A DNA stretch of 64,000 nucleotides from Janthinobacterium sp. 1_2014MBL_MicDiv (GTDB taxonomy: Bacteria > Pseudomonadota > Gammaproteobacteria > Burkholderiales > Burkholderiaceae_D): contig NZ_CP011319.1 of NCBI RefSeq assembly GCF_001865675.1, positions 248,001 to 312,000 of the forward strand, written 5' to 3'. A program made the position numbers and the translations under genes. This document shows positions 7,776-14,819 of the stretch, one piece after another. Numbering within the stretch: position 1 is the stretch's first letter; each line of letters opens with the position of its first letter. Under the pieces are notes generated by a model. That model had not been told where the DNA came from. It searched no databases and saw only the letters and a program-made list of their open reading frames with translations.

Positions 7776-9086
7776 TCAGGGCGCCGGCGCCACGCGCCAG
7801 ATGACGTTGCCCACGTCGTCCGCCACCAGCAGCGCGCCCGCCTTGTCGATGGCCACGCCGACGGGACGCCCCTGCGCCTTGCCGCTCTTGTCGAGGAAGC
7901 CGGCGACGACATCCTGCGGCGGGCCATTCGGCACGCCATTGGCAAACGGCACGAATATGACCTTGTAGCCGCTGAACGGCTTGCGGTTCCACGAGCCGTG
8001 CTGGCCGATGAAGGCGCCGCCGCGGTAGCGCTCGGGCAGCAAGGTGCCGTCATAGAACGCCAGTCCCAGCGAGGCCGTGTGCGCGCCGAGCGCGTAGTCG
8101 GGCGAGACGGCCGTGGCGACCAGTTCGGGACGCGGCGGCTTGACGCGCGCATCGACATGCTGGCCGAAATAACTGTAGGGCCAGCCATAGAAGCCGCCGT
8201 CTTTGACCGAGGTCATATAGTCCGGCACGAGGTCGTTGCCCAGTTCGTCGCGTTCATTGACGGCCGTCCAGAGCGCCCCCGTCTGCGGCTGCCAGGCCAT
8301 GCCGTTCGGGTTGCGCAAGCCCGTCGCGTACACGCGCGCCTTGCCCGTGGCCCGCGTGAATTGCCAGATGGCGGCGCGGCCGTCTTCGGCCGACATGCCG
8401 TTCTCGCCCACATTGCTGTTCGAGCCGACGGACACGTATAAAAACTTGCCGTCGGGGCTGGCGATGACGTTCTTGGTCCAGTGGTGATTGATGGGGCCGC
8501 CAGGCAAGTCCATCACCTTGACCCCCGGGGCCGCGATGCTGGTCTGCCCCGTTGCATAGGGAAAGCGCACGAGGGCGTCGGCATTGGCGATATACAGGTC
8601 GTTGCCTACCAGTGCCATGCCGAATGGCGAGTTCAAGCCTTGCAGGAAGACGCTGCGGGTCTGCGCCACGCCGTTCGCATCGATGCCACGCAGCAAGGTG
8701 ATGCGGTTGGCGCTGGGCGTGGCGGCGCCCGCCTTTTTCATCTGCATCTGCATGATGGCGCCCCTGATGCCCTGGCTGTCTTCGGGTTTCGGCGGCGCAT
8801 TCGTTTCCGCCACGAGCACGTCGCCATTCGGCAAGACATACAGCCAGCGCGGATGGTCGAGGTCGCGTGCATACGCGCGGATGACCAGGCCGGCCGCCAC
8901 CGCGGGGCGTTGCCCGGCCGTCCACCTTTGCACGGGCGCAACATTGACAGTGGGAATCCATTGCTTGTCGGGCGCGGGCAACGCGGGCTGGGGGCCGAAG
9001 CCGACGGGCATGGCTGGCGCCTGCGCCTGGGCGAGGCCGGCGCAGCAGCTGGCAAGCAACAGGATGGAGCGAACAGAGGTGTGCAT
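7776..9086 (-). CDS. secreted PQQ-dependent sugar dehydrogenase-like protein
   Basis: A 436-residue periplasmic protein of the sorbosone/glucose dehydrogenase beta-propeller family. The signal peptide is about residues 1-22 (MHTSVRSILLLASCCAGLAQ). Blade motifs include RDLDHPRWLYVLPNGDVLVA, 'HHWTKNVIASPDGKFLYVSV', 'GLRNPNGMAWQPQTGALWTA', NERDELGNDLVPDYM and HGSWNRKP. These are the classic active-site and PQQ-pocket segments, including the GLRNPxGMAW and NERDxxGND signatures. It would oxidise an aldose or related sugar using PQQ; the actual substrate is unknown and no PQQ synthesis genes are in the window. The ribosome binding site CAGGAG is well placed. Confidence 0.88.
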   Translation of the reverse strand: MHTSVRSILLLASCCAGLAQAQAPAMPVGFGPQPALPAPDKQWIPTVNVAPVQRWTAGQRPAVAAGLVIRAYARDLDHPRWLYVLPNGDVLVAETNAPPKPEDSQGIRGAIMQMQMKKAGAATPSANRITLLRGIDANGVAQTRSVFLQGLNSPFGMALVGNDLYIANADALVRFPYATGQTSIAAPGVKVMDLPGGPINHHWTKNVIASPDGKFLYVSVGSNSNVGENGMSAEDGRAAIWQFTRATGKARVYATGLRNPNGMAWQPQTGALWTAVNERDELGNDLVPDYMTSVKDGGFYGWPYSYFGQHVDARVKPPRPELVATAVSPDYALGAHTASLGLAFYDGTLLPERYRGGAFIGQHGSWNRKPFSGYKVIFVPFANGVPNGPPQDVVAGFLDKSGKAQGRPVGVAIDKAGALLVADDVGNVIWRVAPAP

Positions 9087-9125
9087 GGCGTACTCCTGTA
9101 ACGCAGCGGTGCAGTGGAGTTGGAC

Positions 9126-9392
9126 TCAGCGCGCCTTCTTCGGTTCCGCTTGCGCATCGGGGCGGGCCTGCTGCGGGGCGGCCGGCTTGACCTTTTCCAC
9201 GCCCGGCTGGGCGCGCCGGTCCGTGTCGACCAGGCCTTGCTCGAGGTCGCTGGCCGCCTGCTGCATGACCTTGCGCGGGCGCATGTTTTGCGCGTCGGGC
9301 GATTCGTCGCGTTCGTGCGGCAAGCGGTCGACGCCGTCGTTGCTGACCTTGGCATCGGTATTGATCTTGCGCTCGCTATGTGGGGTAACCAT
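9126..9392 (-). CDS. small hydrophilic hypothetical protein
   Basis: An 88-residue, highly charged, probably disordered protein: MVTPHSERKINTDAKVSNDG, then DRLPHERDESPDAQ, then a Pro/Ala/Gln/Lys-rich tail ending PDAQAEPKKAR. I place the start at 9392 because AGGAGG lies four bases upstream; the frame stays open further but that part looks non-coding. The segment RLPHERDES(x)D recurs in small stress-type proteins of Oxalobacteraceae as far as I recall. No function can be assigned. Confidence 0.65.
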   Translation of the reverse strand: MVTPHSERKINTDAKVSNDGVDRLPHERDESPDAQNMRPRKVMQQAASDLEQGLVDTDRRAQPGVEKVKPAAPQQARPDAQAEPKKAR

Positions 9393-9566
9393 ATGGCCTC
9401 CTGGGGCGAAAAGAATGACTGATGCCAGTGTCCCGTTGCCACAGGCCGCATGCAAGCGGATTTGTTCGTGCTGGGAGCGCTGGCGCACGCATGGCGAATT
9501 CTTTTTCTGCGCTACACTGCGGCAACACTTATAAACGCCCCTTGCCGGCACACGGCAGCCGCACTA

Positions 9567-9586
9567 TACTGTGCATATATACAGTA
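9567..9586 (+). promoter_or_regulatory. LexA (SOS) box upstream of nadK-recN
   Basis: The 20-base site TACTGTGCATATATACAGTA matches the proteobacterial LexA consensus TACTGT-N8-ACAGTA without mismatch in either arm. It lies 71 bases before the nadK ATG. Because nadK and recN are 48 bases apart on the same strand, the site would place both under SOS control. recN is a classic SOS gene; NAD kinase is not. Confidence 0.88.
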
Positions 9587-9656
9587 TCATGCGATGCCGG
9601 CGTGCAGTGCGACAGCCAGGGGCAACTTGCCACCGAATTTATTTGCCGAGATTTTT

Positions 9657-10616
9657 ATGCCCGCCGAAAAACACGCCGAAGCGCCAGCAGCCAGTTCGCC
9701 AGCCCCGGGACATCCGTTCAACCTGGGGGCCAAGACCATTGCCCTGGTCGTGCGCCAGAATACGGATGGCATTGCCGAGCCCGTGAAAAGCATCGTCGAT
9801 TTCTTGCAGGTGCTGGGTCATACCGTTGTCTTTGAAGCGGAGACGGCCGCGCACCTGAACCTGGCATTTCCCGGCGTGCGCGCCATGTCGCCCGCCGAGA
9901 TCGGCGCCGCCGCCGATTGCGCCATCGTCATGGGCGGCGACGGCACCATGCTGGGTATTGCGCGTCAGCTGGCGCCATTCGACGTTCCTTTGATCGGTAT
10001 CAATCAAGGGCGATTGGGCTTCATGACCGATATTCCGCTCGAGCGTATGCTGCCCGTACTGGCGCAAATTCTCGGCGGCCGTTTCAAGGCCGAGCGCCGC
10101 ACCTTGCTCGAAGGCAGCGTGCTGCGCGACGGCCAGTCGATCCACGTGGGCATGGCCGTCAATGACGTCGTCGTCTCGCGCGGCGCTGGCGCCGGCATGG
10201 CGGAATTGCGCGTCGAGGTTGACGGGCACTTCATGTACAACCAGCGTTCGGATGGCTTGATTATTTCCACGCCCACGGGCTCGACCGCGTATTCGCTGTC
10301 GGCCGGCGGCCCGCTGCTGCACCCGACCCTGGGCGGCATCGTGCTCGTGCCGATCGCCCCGCATGCGCTGTCGAATCGCCCTATCGTCTTGCCCGATTCC
10401 AGCCAGATCGTCGTGGAAATCGTGCGCGGGCGCGATATCAGCGTCAATTTCGACATGCAGACGTTTGCCAGCCTGATCCAGCAAGACCGCATCATCATTC
10501 GCCGTTCGCCGCACACGATTACCTTCCTGCATCCGGAGGGGTGGAGTTACTACAACACCCTGCGTGAAAAACTGCACTGGAACGAGTATCCGTCGGGCGA
10601 GGGCAAGCTCAGCTAA
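9657..10616 (+). CDS. nadK: NAD kinase
   Basis: A 319-residue cytoplasmic enzyme that phosphorylates NAD to NADP. Diagnostic motifs: MGGDGTMLG at residues 92-100 with the catalytic GGDGT, LIGINQGRLGFMTD, AVNDVVVSRG, and DGLIISTPTGSTAYSLSAGG. I chose the ATG at 9657, 71 bases after a LexA box; the open frame extends upstream through that box, so the earlier starts are unlikely. In many betaproteobacteria the heat-shock repressor gene hrcA lies immediately upstream; here its place is taken by the hydrophilic protein on the other strand. recN follows 48 bases downstream and is probably cotranscribed. Confidence 0.96.
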   Translation: MPAEKHAEAPAASSPAPGHPFNLGAKTIALVVRQNTDGIAEPVKSIVDFLQVLGHTVVFEAETAAHLNLAFPGVRAMSPAEIGAAADCAIVMGGDGTMLGIARQLAPFDVPLIGINQGRLGFMTDIPLERMLPVLAQILGGRFKAERRTLLEGSVLRDGQSIHVGMAVNDVVVSRGAGAGMAELRVEVDGHFMYNQRSDGLIISTPTGSTAYSLSAGGPLLHPTLGGIVLVPIAPHALSNRPIVLPDSSQIVVEIVRGRDISVNFDMQTFASLIQQDRIIIRRSPHTITFLHPEGWSYYNTLREKLHWNEYPSGEGKLS

Positions 10617-10664
10617 CCAGTTTCTTCACGCTAACCCGCGGTGCGCCGCCTAACTACAGAAGCC

Positions 10665-12332
10665 ATGCTCCATACACTGTCCATCCGCGATTTTGTCATT
10701 GTCGATACCATTGAACTGGAATTTTCCGCTGGCTTCAGCGTGCTGACGGGCGAGACGGGCGCCGGCAAGTCCATCCTCATCGATGCGCTGACGCTGGCGC
10801 TGGGCGGCCGCGGCGACGCCAGCGTGGTGCGCGAGGGAGCGGCCAAGGCCGACATCACGGCCGACTTCTCCGTCAGCGAGGTGGCGCAGGCGTGGCTGGC
10901 GGCCAATGAATTTGCCAACGACGAGGGCGGCGCCCTGCTGCGCCGCGTGATCGACAATGCGGGCCGCTCGAAAGCCTACATCAACGGCATCCCCGCCACG
11001 GCCGCGCAGCTGCGCGAGCTCGGCGACATGCTGGTCGACATCCACGGCCAGCACGCGCACCAGTCCTTGCTGAAAAGCGAGGCGCAGCGCGCCCTGCTCG
11101 ACGGCCAGGCGACGGCGCGCGAGGCGGGCGCGGAACAGGATGCGCGGCAGGTGGCGGCGCTGCACAAGCGCTGGCGCGCGCTGGTGCGTCAGCGCGAGGA
11201 ATTCGAAACGAATGCCGCCAACGTGCTGTACGAGCGCGAACGCCTCGAATGGCAAGTGGGCGAACTGGAAAAACTGGCGGCCAAGCCAGGCGAATGGACG
11301 GAGATCACGAACGAGCACAGCCGCCTGTCGCACGCGGCCAGCCTGCTGGAAGGGGCGCAGGAAGCGCTGGCGATTATTTCCGAGCAGGAAGACCACCCGA
11401 TCGTCTCGCAACTGTCGGCCCTGAACCAGAAACTGGGCAAGCTGGTGTCCGTCGATGCGGAACTGCAGCCTATCGTCGACCTGATCGAATCGTCGCGCAT
11501 CCAGCTGCAGGAATCCGTGTATGCGCTGAACAATTACCTGGACCGCGTGGAACTGGACCCGGACCGCCTGCACCAGCTCGATGCACGCATGGAAGCGATG
11601 CACAGCACGGCGCGCAAGTTCCGCGTCACGCCCGAGGAATTGCCCGACGAACACGCCAAGCTGTCGGAAAAGCTCCAGCACCTGGCCGACGCTTCCGATA
11701 TCGAAGGCTTGCTGCGTCAGGAAGCGAAGATCGAGGCCGAGTACCGCAGCGTGGCCGAACGGTTGTCAGGCACGCGCCGCGCCGCCGCCCTGGAGCTGGG
11801 TCACGCCGTCACGCGCGCCATGCAGGAGCTGAGCATGACGGGGGGCAGCTTCGAGATTGCCTTGAATCCGTGCGAGCCGGCCGCCCACGGCCTGGAACAA
11901 GTCGAGTTTCTCGTCGCCGGCCATGCGGGCACGGCGCCCCGCTCGCTGGCCAAGGTGGCGTCCGGCGGCGAGCTGGCGCGCATCGCGCTGGCCATCTCCG
12001 TCATCACCTCGCATGCCACCACCACGCCGACCCTGATCTTCGACGAAGTCGACAGCGGCATCGGCGGCGCCGTCGCCGAAGTGGTGGGGCGTCTGTTGAA
12101 ACGCCTGGGGCAAGGGCGACAAGTGCTGTGCGTGACCCATTTGCCGCAAGTGGCCAGCCAGGCCAACCAGCATTTCCAGGTGGCAAAAAGCACCCTGGAC
12201 AATGGCAAGACGGCGTCGCGCATCGACATGCTCGATGCCAAGGCCAGGGTGGAAGAGGTGGCGCGCATGCTGGGCGGCCTGGAAATCACGGCCACCACGC
12301 GCAAGCATGCACGCGAATTGCTGGCCATCTAG
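10665..12332 (+). CDS. recN: DNA repair protein RecN
   Basis: A 555-residue SMC-like ATPase that acts in double-strand break repair, supporting RecA-mediated recombination. The Walker A motif GETGAGKS is at residues 29-36. Two long helical coiled-coil arms occupy the middle (for example NVLYERERLEWQVGELEKLA). The ABC signature VASGGELARIALAI precedes Walker B LIFDEVD at about 457-463. The start at 10665 gives the family N-terminus MLHTLSIRDFVIVDTIELEF and a length close to E. coli RecN (553). It follows nadK behind a shared LexA box. Confidence 0.96.
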   Translation: MLHTLSIRDFVIVDTIELEFSAGFSVLTGETGAGKSILIDALTLALGGRGDASVVREGAAKADITADFSVSEVAQAWLAANEFANDEGGALLRRVIDNAGRSKAYINGIPATAAQLRELGDMLVDIHGQHAHQSLLKSEAQRALLDGQATAREAGAEQDARQVAALHKRWRALVRQREEFETNAANVLYERERLEWQVGELEKLAAKPGEWTEITNEHSRLSHAASLLEGAQEALAIISEQEDHPIVSQLSALNQKLGKLVSVDAELQPIVDLIESSRIQLQESVYALNNYLDRVELDPDRLHQLDARMEAMHSTARKFRVTPEELPDEHAKLSEKLQHLADASDIEGLLRQEAKIEAEYRSVAERLSGTRRAAALELGHAVTRAMQELSMTGGSFEIALNPCEPAAHGLEQVEFLVAGHAGTAPRSLAKVASGGELARIALAISVITSHATTTPTLIFDEVDSGIGGAVAEVVGRLLKRLGQGRQVLCVTHLPQVASQANQHFQVAKSTLDNGKTASRIDMLDAKARVEEVARMLGGLEITATTRKHARELLAI

Positions 12333-12601
12333 TACACCCAAGCCAAATTGCTGCGCGTCGCGATTGCGGCCTGCGAGGCCCACTGCCTCGGCGGCCCCGT
12401 GCTTCGCACAGCTGCGCTGCTCGGGCCAACGGGGCGCCGAGCCTCGCTGCCGCTCGCGACGGTTTTGTTGGGCGTTGTGAGCGTAAACCGGTCTGGCGAA
12501 AATGGCAGTTGGCCTGATGCCGTTCCTTTCCAGCTTTCCGATGTTGATGCAATGTAACTATAATGGTTGGCTAATCCGTCCAACGTCTTCGAAGAGCCTT
12601 C

Positions 12602-13711
12602 ATGTCATTTCAAGCAGAACCTCCGTACACGCATGGCAGCATCGACCGCAGCGCCGTGGTGCTGGTCAACCTGGGCACGCCCGATGCGCCGACCTCGTCG
12701 GCAGTGCGACGCTATCTGAAGCAATTCCTGTCCGACCCGCGCGTGGTGGAGATTCCCCGCATCGTCTGGTGGTTCATCCTGCATCTGATCATCCTGCCGT
12801 TTCGTTCTGGCCAGTCGGCCAAGAAATACGCGTCGATCTGGACGCGCGACGGCTCGCCCCTGAAGGTGCACACGCAGAAGCAGGCGAAATTGCTGGCCGG
12901 CGCCCTGGCCGAGCGCGGCCATGATGGCGTCACCGTCGCCATGGCCATGCGCTACGGTTCGCCATCGTTGCCCGAGGTGCTGGCGCAACTGAAAAGCGCG
13001 GGCTGCGAGCGCATCGCCATCCTGCCGGCCTATCCGCAATACTCGGGCACGACGACGGGCTCCATCTATGACGCCGTGTTTGCCCACTACGCCACGGTGC
13101 GTAATGTGCCGGAATTGCGCTTCATCAAGCAATACCACGAGCACGACACGTATATCGACGCCCTGCGCGACTCCGTGCTGAACCACTGGGAAGCGCATGG
13201 CCGGCCGGAAAAGCTGGTGATGAGCTTTCATGGCGTGCCGAAGCGCACCTTGCTGCTGGGCGACCCCTATCACTGCCAATGCCTGAAAACGGCGCGCCTG
13301 CTGGCGGAAAAGTTGAAACTGACCAAAGAGCAATATGTGGTGACCTTCCAGTCGCGCTTTGGCAAGGCCGAATGGCTGCAGCCATACACGGCGCCCACCC
13401 TGGTGGCGCTGGCGCAGCAGGGCGTCAAGCGCGTCGATCTGCTGTGTCCGGGTTTTACCAGCGATTGCCTGGAGACGCTGGAAGAGATCGCCATGGAAGC
13501 CAAGCATGATTTCGAGGCGGCCGGCGGCCAGCACTTCCATTACATCGCGTGCCTGAATGAAACGCCCGCCTGGATCGCCGGGCTGGCGGAAATTGCCGAA
13601 CAGCATATGATCGGCTGGCCGACGATGAAGACGGCGGCGCAGCGCGAAGCGGACAAGAAGCATGGCGAGCAGGCGCGCACGGCGGCCCTGGCCCTGGGCG
13701 CCGCCAACTAG
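12602..13711 (+). CDS. hemH: ferrochelatase
   Basis: A 369-residue enzyme that inserts ferrous iron into protoporphyrin IX, the last step of heme synthesis. Motifs: VVLVNLGTPDAPTSSAVRRY at the N-terminus, AILPAYPQYSGTTTGS, KLVMSFHGVPKR with the catalytic His, and DLLCPGFTSDCLETLEEI followed by the conserved Glu. A -10-like TATAAT at 12559-12564 lies 38 bases upstream of the ATG, without a clear -35. The 269-base gap from recN suggests an independent promoter. A Rho-independent terminator follows. Confidence 0.96.
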   Translation: MSFQAEPPYTHGSIDRSAVVLVNLGTPDAPTSSAVRRYLKQFLSDPRVVEIPRIVWWFILHLIILPFRSGQSAKKYASIWTRDGSPLKVHTQKQAKLLAGALAERGHDGVTVAMAMRYGSPSLPEVLAQLKSAGCERIAILPAYPQYSGTTTGSIYDAVFAHYATVRNVPELRFIKQYHEHDTYIDALRDSVLNHWEAHGRPEKLVMSFHGVPKRTLLLGDPYHCQCLKTARLLAEKLKLTKEQYVVTFQSRFGKAEWLQPYTAPTLVALAQQGVKRVDLLCPGFTSDCLETLEEIAMEAKHDFEAAGGQHFHYIACLNETPAWIAGLAEIAEQHMIGWPTMKTAAQREADKKHGEQARTAALALGAAN

Positions 13712-13734
13712 AAATAGTTGCTTTTATTGAATGT

Positions 13735-13756
13735 AAAGCCGCGCTTGCGCGGCTTT
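13735..13756 (+). terminator. terminator after hemH
   Basis: A near-perfect hairpin: AAAGCCGCGC, two-base apex TT, GCGCGGCTTT, 23 bases after the hemH stop. The T-tract is short (three), but the A-run/T-run form is typical of Rho-independent terminators in this genome type. Confidence 0.75.
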
Positions 13757-14191
13757 GTCATCTCTGGCGCAAGCATGAGGTTTTCCAAATAGCAACACCA
13801 GCAGTGGTAATGGCCTTGGGCGGGCTGGTAGAATGCCGGCTTTGCTGGGGGGAACCAGGCTGTATCAGAGGGAGCGCACGGCTTGTTGCCCGAAATGGGA
13901 AGCGATTTGTAATAAGCTGTAACATTAGCCGACGTAAAGCTTGGCGTTGACGCCAATACCCCTTGAAACAGTAGGATATAGCCCCATCTGCCGGTTAGTG
14001 TTGTAAAGATGTATAGCCTAACCCATTTAACGACGCCAAACAGAACCGTAGCGCGGATGTGATTCGTCGCTGAAAGGCGTAGCTGTGCGAATGCACGGAG
14101 ACGCCGAGTCAGTGAAGCTCGGAAGCCGCGTATCGCGACGCGCAACAGGTTTTGGCAGGCGTTACAAGCCATTGATTGTAGGAGCTTTTAG
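13757..14191 (+). other. long intergenic region and grpE leader
   Basis: About 435 bases without a credible gene. The centre holds the sigma-32 promoter described separately. From its -10 box to the grpE start are about 200 bases of transcribed leader with several small inverted repeats, for example GGTTAG (13993-13998) with CTAACC (14018-14023). A 154-codon minus-strand open frame covers the region but has no family resemblance and cuts across the promoter, so I do not call it. Confidence 0.5.
13962..13989 (+). promoter_or_regulatory. sigma-32 heat-shock promoter of grpE
   Basis: The -35 element CTTGAAA (13962-13968) and -10 element CCCCATCT (13982-13989) both match the sigma-32 (RpoH) consensus, with a 13-base spacer, which is within the accepted range. 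It sits about 200 bases upstream of the grpE start. Confidence 0.9.
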
Positions 14192-14728
14192 ATGCAAGAT
14201 CAGGAAAACCAAGCTGTACCTAATCCGCAAGCGGACGCCGCGGCGACTGCCCCATCGACTCCCGCAGAGCCAACTTTGGAAGAGCAGCTGGCGAGTACCG
14301 AAGCGCGTCTTGCAGAGATGCACGATGCCTTCATGCGTGCCAAGGCCGATGGCGAAAATATCCGCCGCCGCGCGCAGGAAGATGTTGCTAAAGCGCATAA
14401 ATTTGCAGTGGAAAGCTTTGCCGAAGCCATGGTGCCGGTGAAAGACAGCCTGGAAACGGCGCTGACGGTGGAAGCACCGACGATCGAGTCCTTGAAAGAG
14501 GGCGTCGAGCTGACCTTGAAGCAATTGAATGCCGCGTTCGAGCGCAACCGCCTGGTGGAAGTCTTGCCAGTGCAGGGCGAAAAGCTCGATCCGATGAAAC
14601 ACCAGGCTGTTGCCGTGGTGCCAGCGGAGCAGGAAGCCAATACCATCGTGTCCGTCCTGCAAAAGGGCTATATGATTGCGGACCGCCTGCTGCGTCCAGC
14701 CATTGTAACGACCGCGCAAGCAAAATAA
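14192..14728 (+). CDS. grpE: nucleotide exchange factor GrpE
   Basis: A 178-residue cochaperone that drives ADP release from DnaK. An unstructured, Gln/Ala/Pro-rich start (residues 1-30) leads into the long coiled coil LEEQLASTEARLAEMHDAFM and RAKADGENIRRRAQEDVAKA. The C-terminal beta domain contains HQAVAVVPAEQEANTIVSVL and ends with QKGYMIADRLLRPAIVTTAQ, a family signature. The ribosome binding site is TAGGAG. A sigma-32 promoter lies upstream, and dnaK follows 91 bases downstream behind its own sigma-32 promoter. Confidence 0.97.
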   Translation: MQDQENQAVPNPQADAAATAPSTPAEPTLEEQLASTEARLAEMHDAFMRAKADGENIRRRAQEDVAKAHKFAVESFAEAMVPVKDSLETALTVEAPTIESLKEGVELTLKQLNAAFERNRLVEVLPVQGEKLDPMKHQAVAVVPAEQEANTIVSVLQKGYMIADRLLRPAIVTTAQAK

Positions 14729-14751
14729 TCAGAGGGCGGCATCAAGCAAGC

Positions 14752-14779
14752 CTTGAAACCATGCCGCTTTTCCACATAT
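14752..14779 (+). promoter_or_regulatory. second sigma-32 promoter, directly upstream of dnaK
   Basis: CTTGAAA (14752-14758) and CCACATAT (14772-14779; one mismatch from CCCCATNT) are separated by 13 bases, the same spacing as in the grpE promoter. The -10 end lies 40 bases before the dnaK ATG. It would allow extra DnaK synthesis beyond read-through from grpE. Confidence 0.78.
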
Positions 14780-14819
14780 AAGAACCATCTGAAATCTAGC
14801 AAATAAAAGGAAAAAAATC

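Noticed and set aside
12333..12601. possible small gene between recN and hemH
   Set aside because: Short frames on both strands are Arg/Ala/Pro-rich and lack ribosome binding sites; only a -10-like TATAAT near hemH is notable.
13708..14172. 154-codon minus-strand open frame between hemH and grpE
   Set aside because: It crosses the hemH terminator and the sigma-32 promoter and has no recognisable domain.
13712..14819. search for a CIRCE element near grpE and dnaK
   Set aside because: No TTAGCACTC/GAGTGCTAA pair was found; the region has sigma-32 promoters instead.
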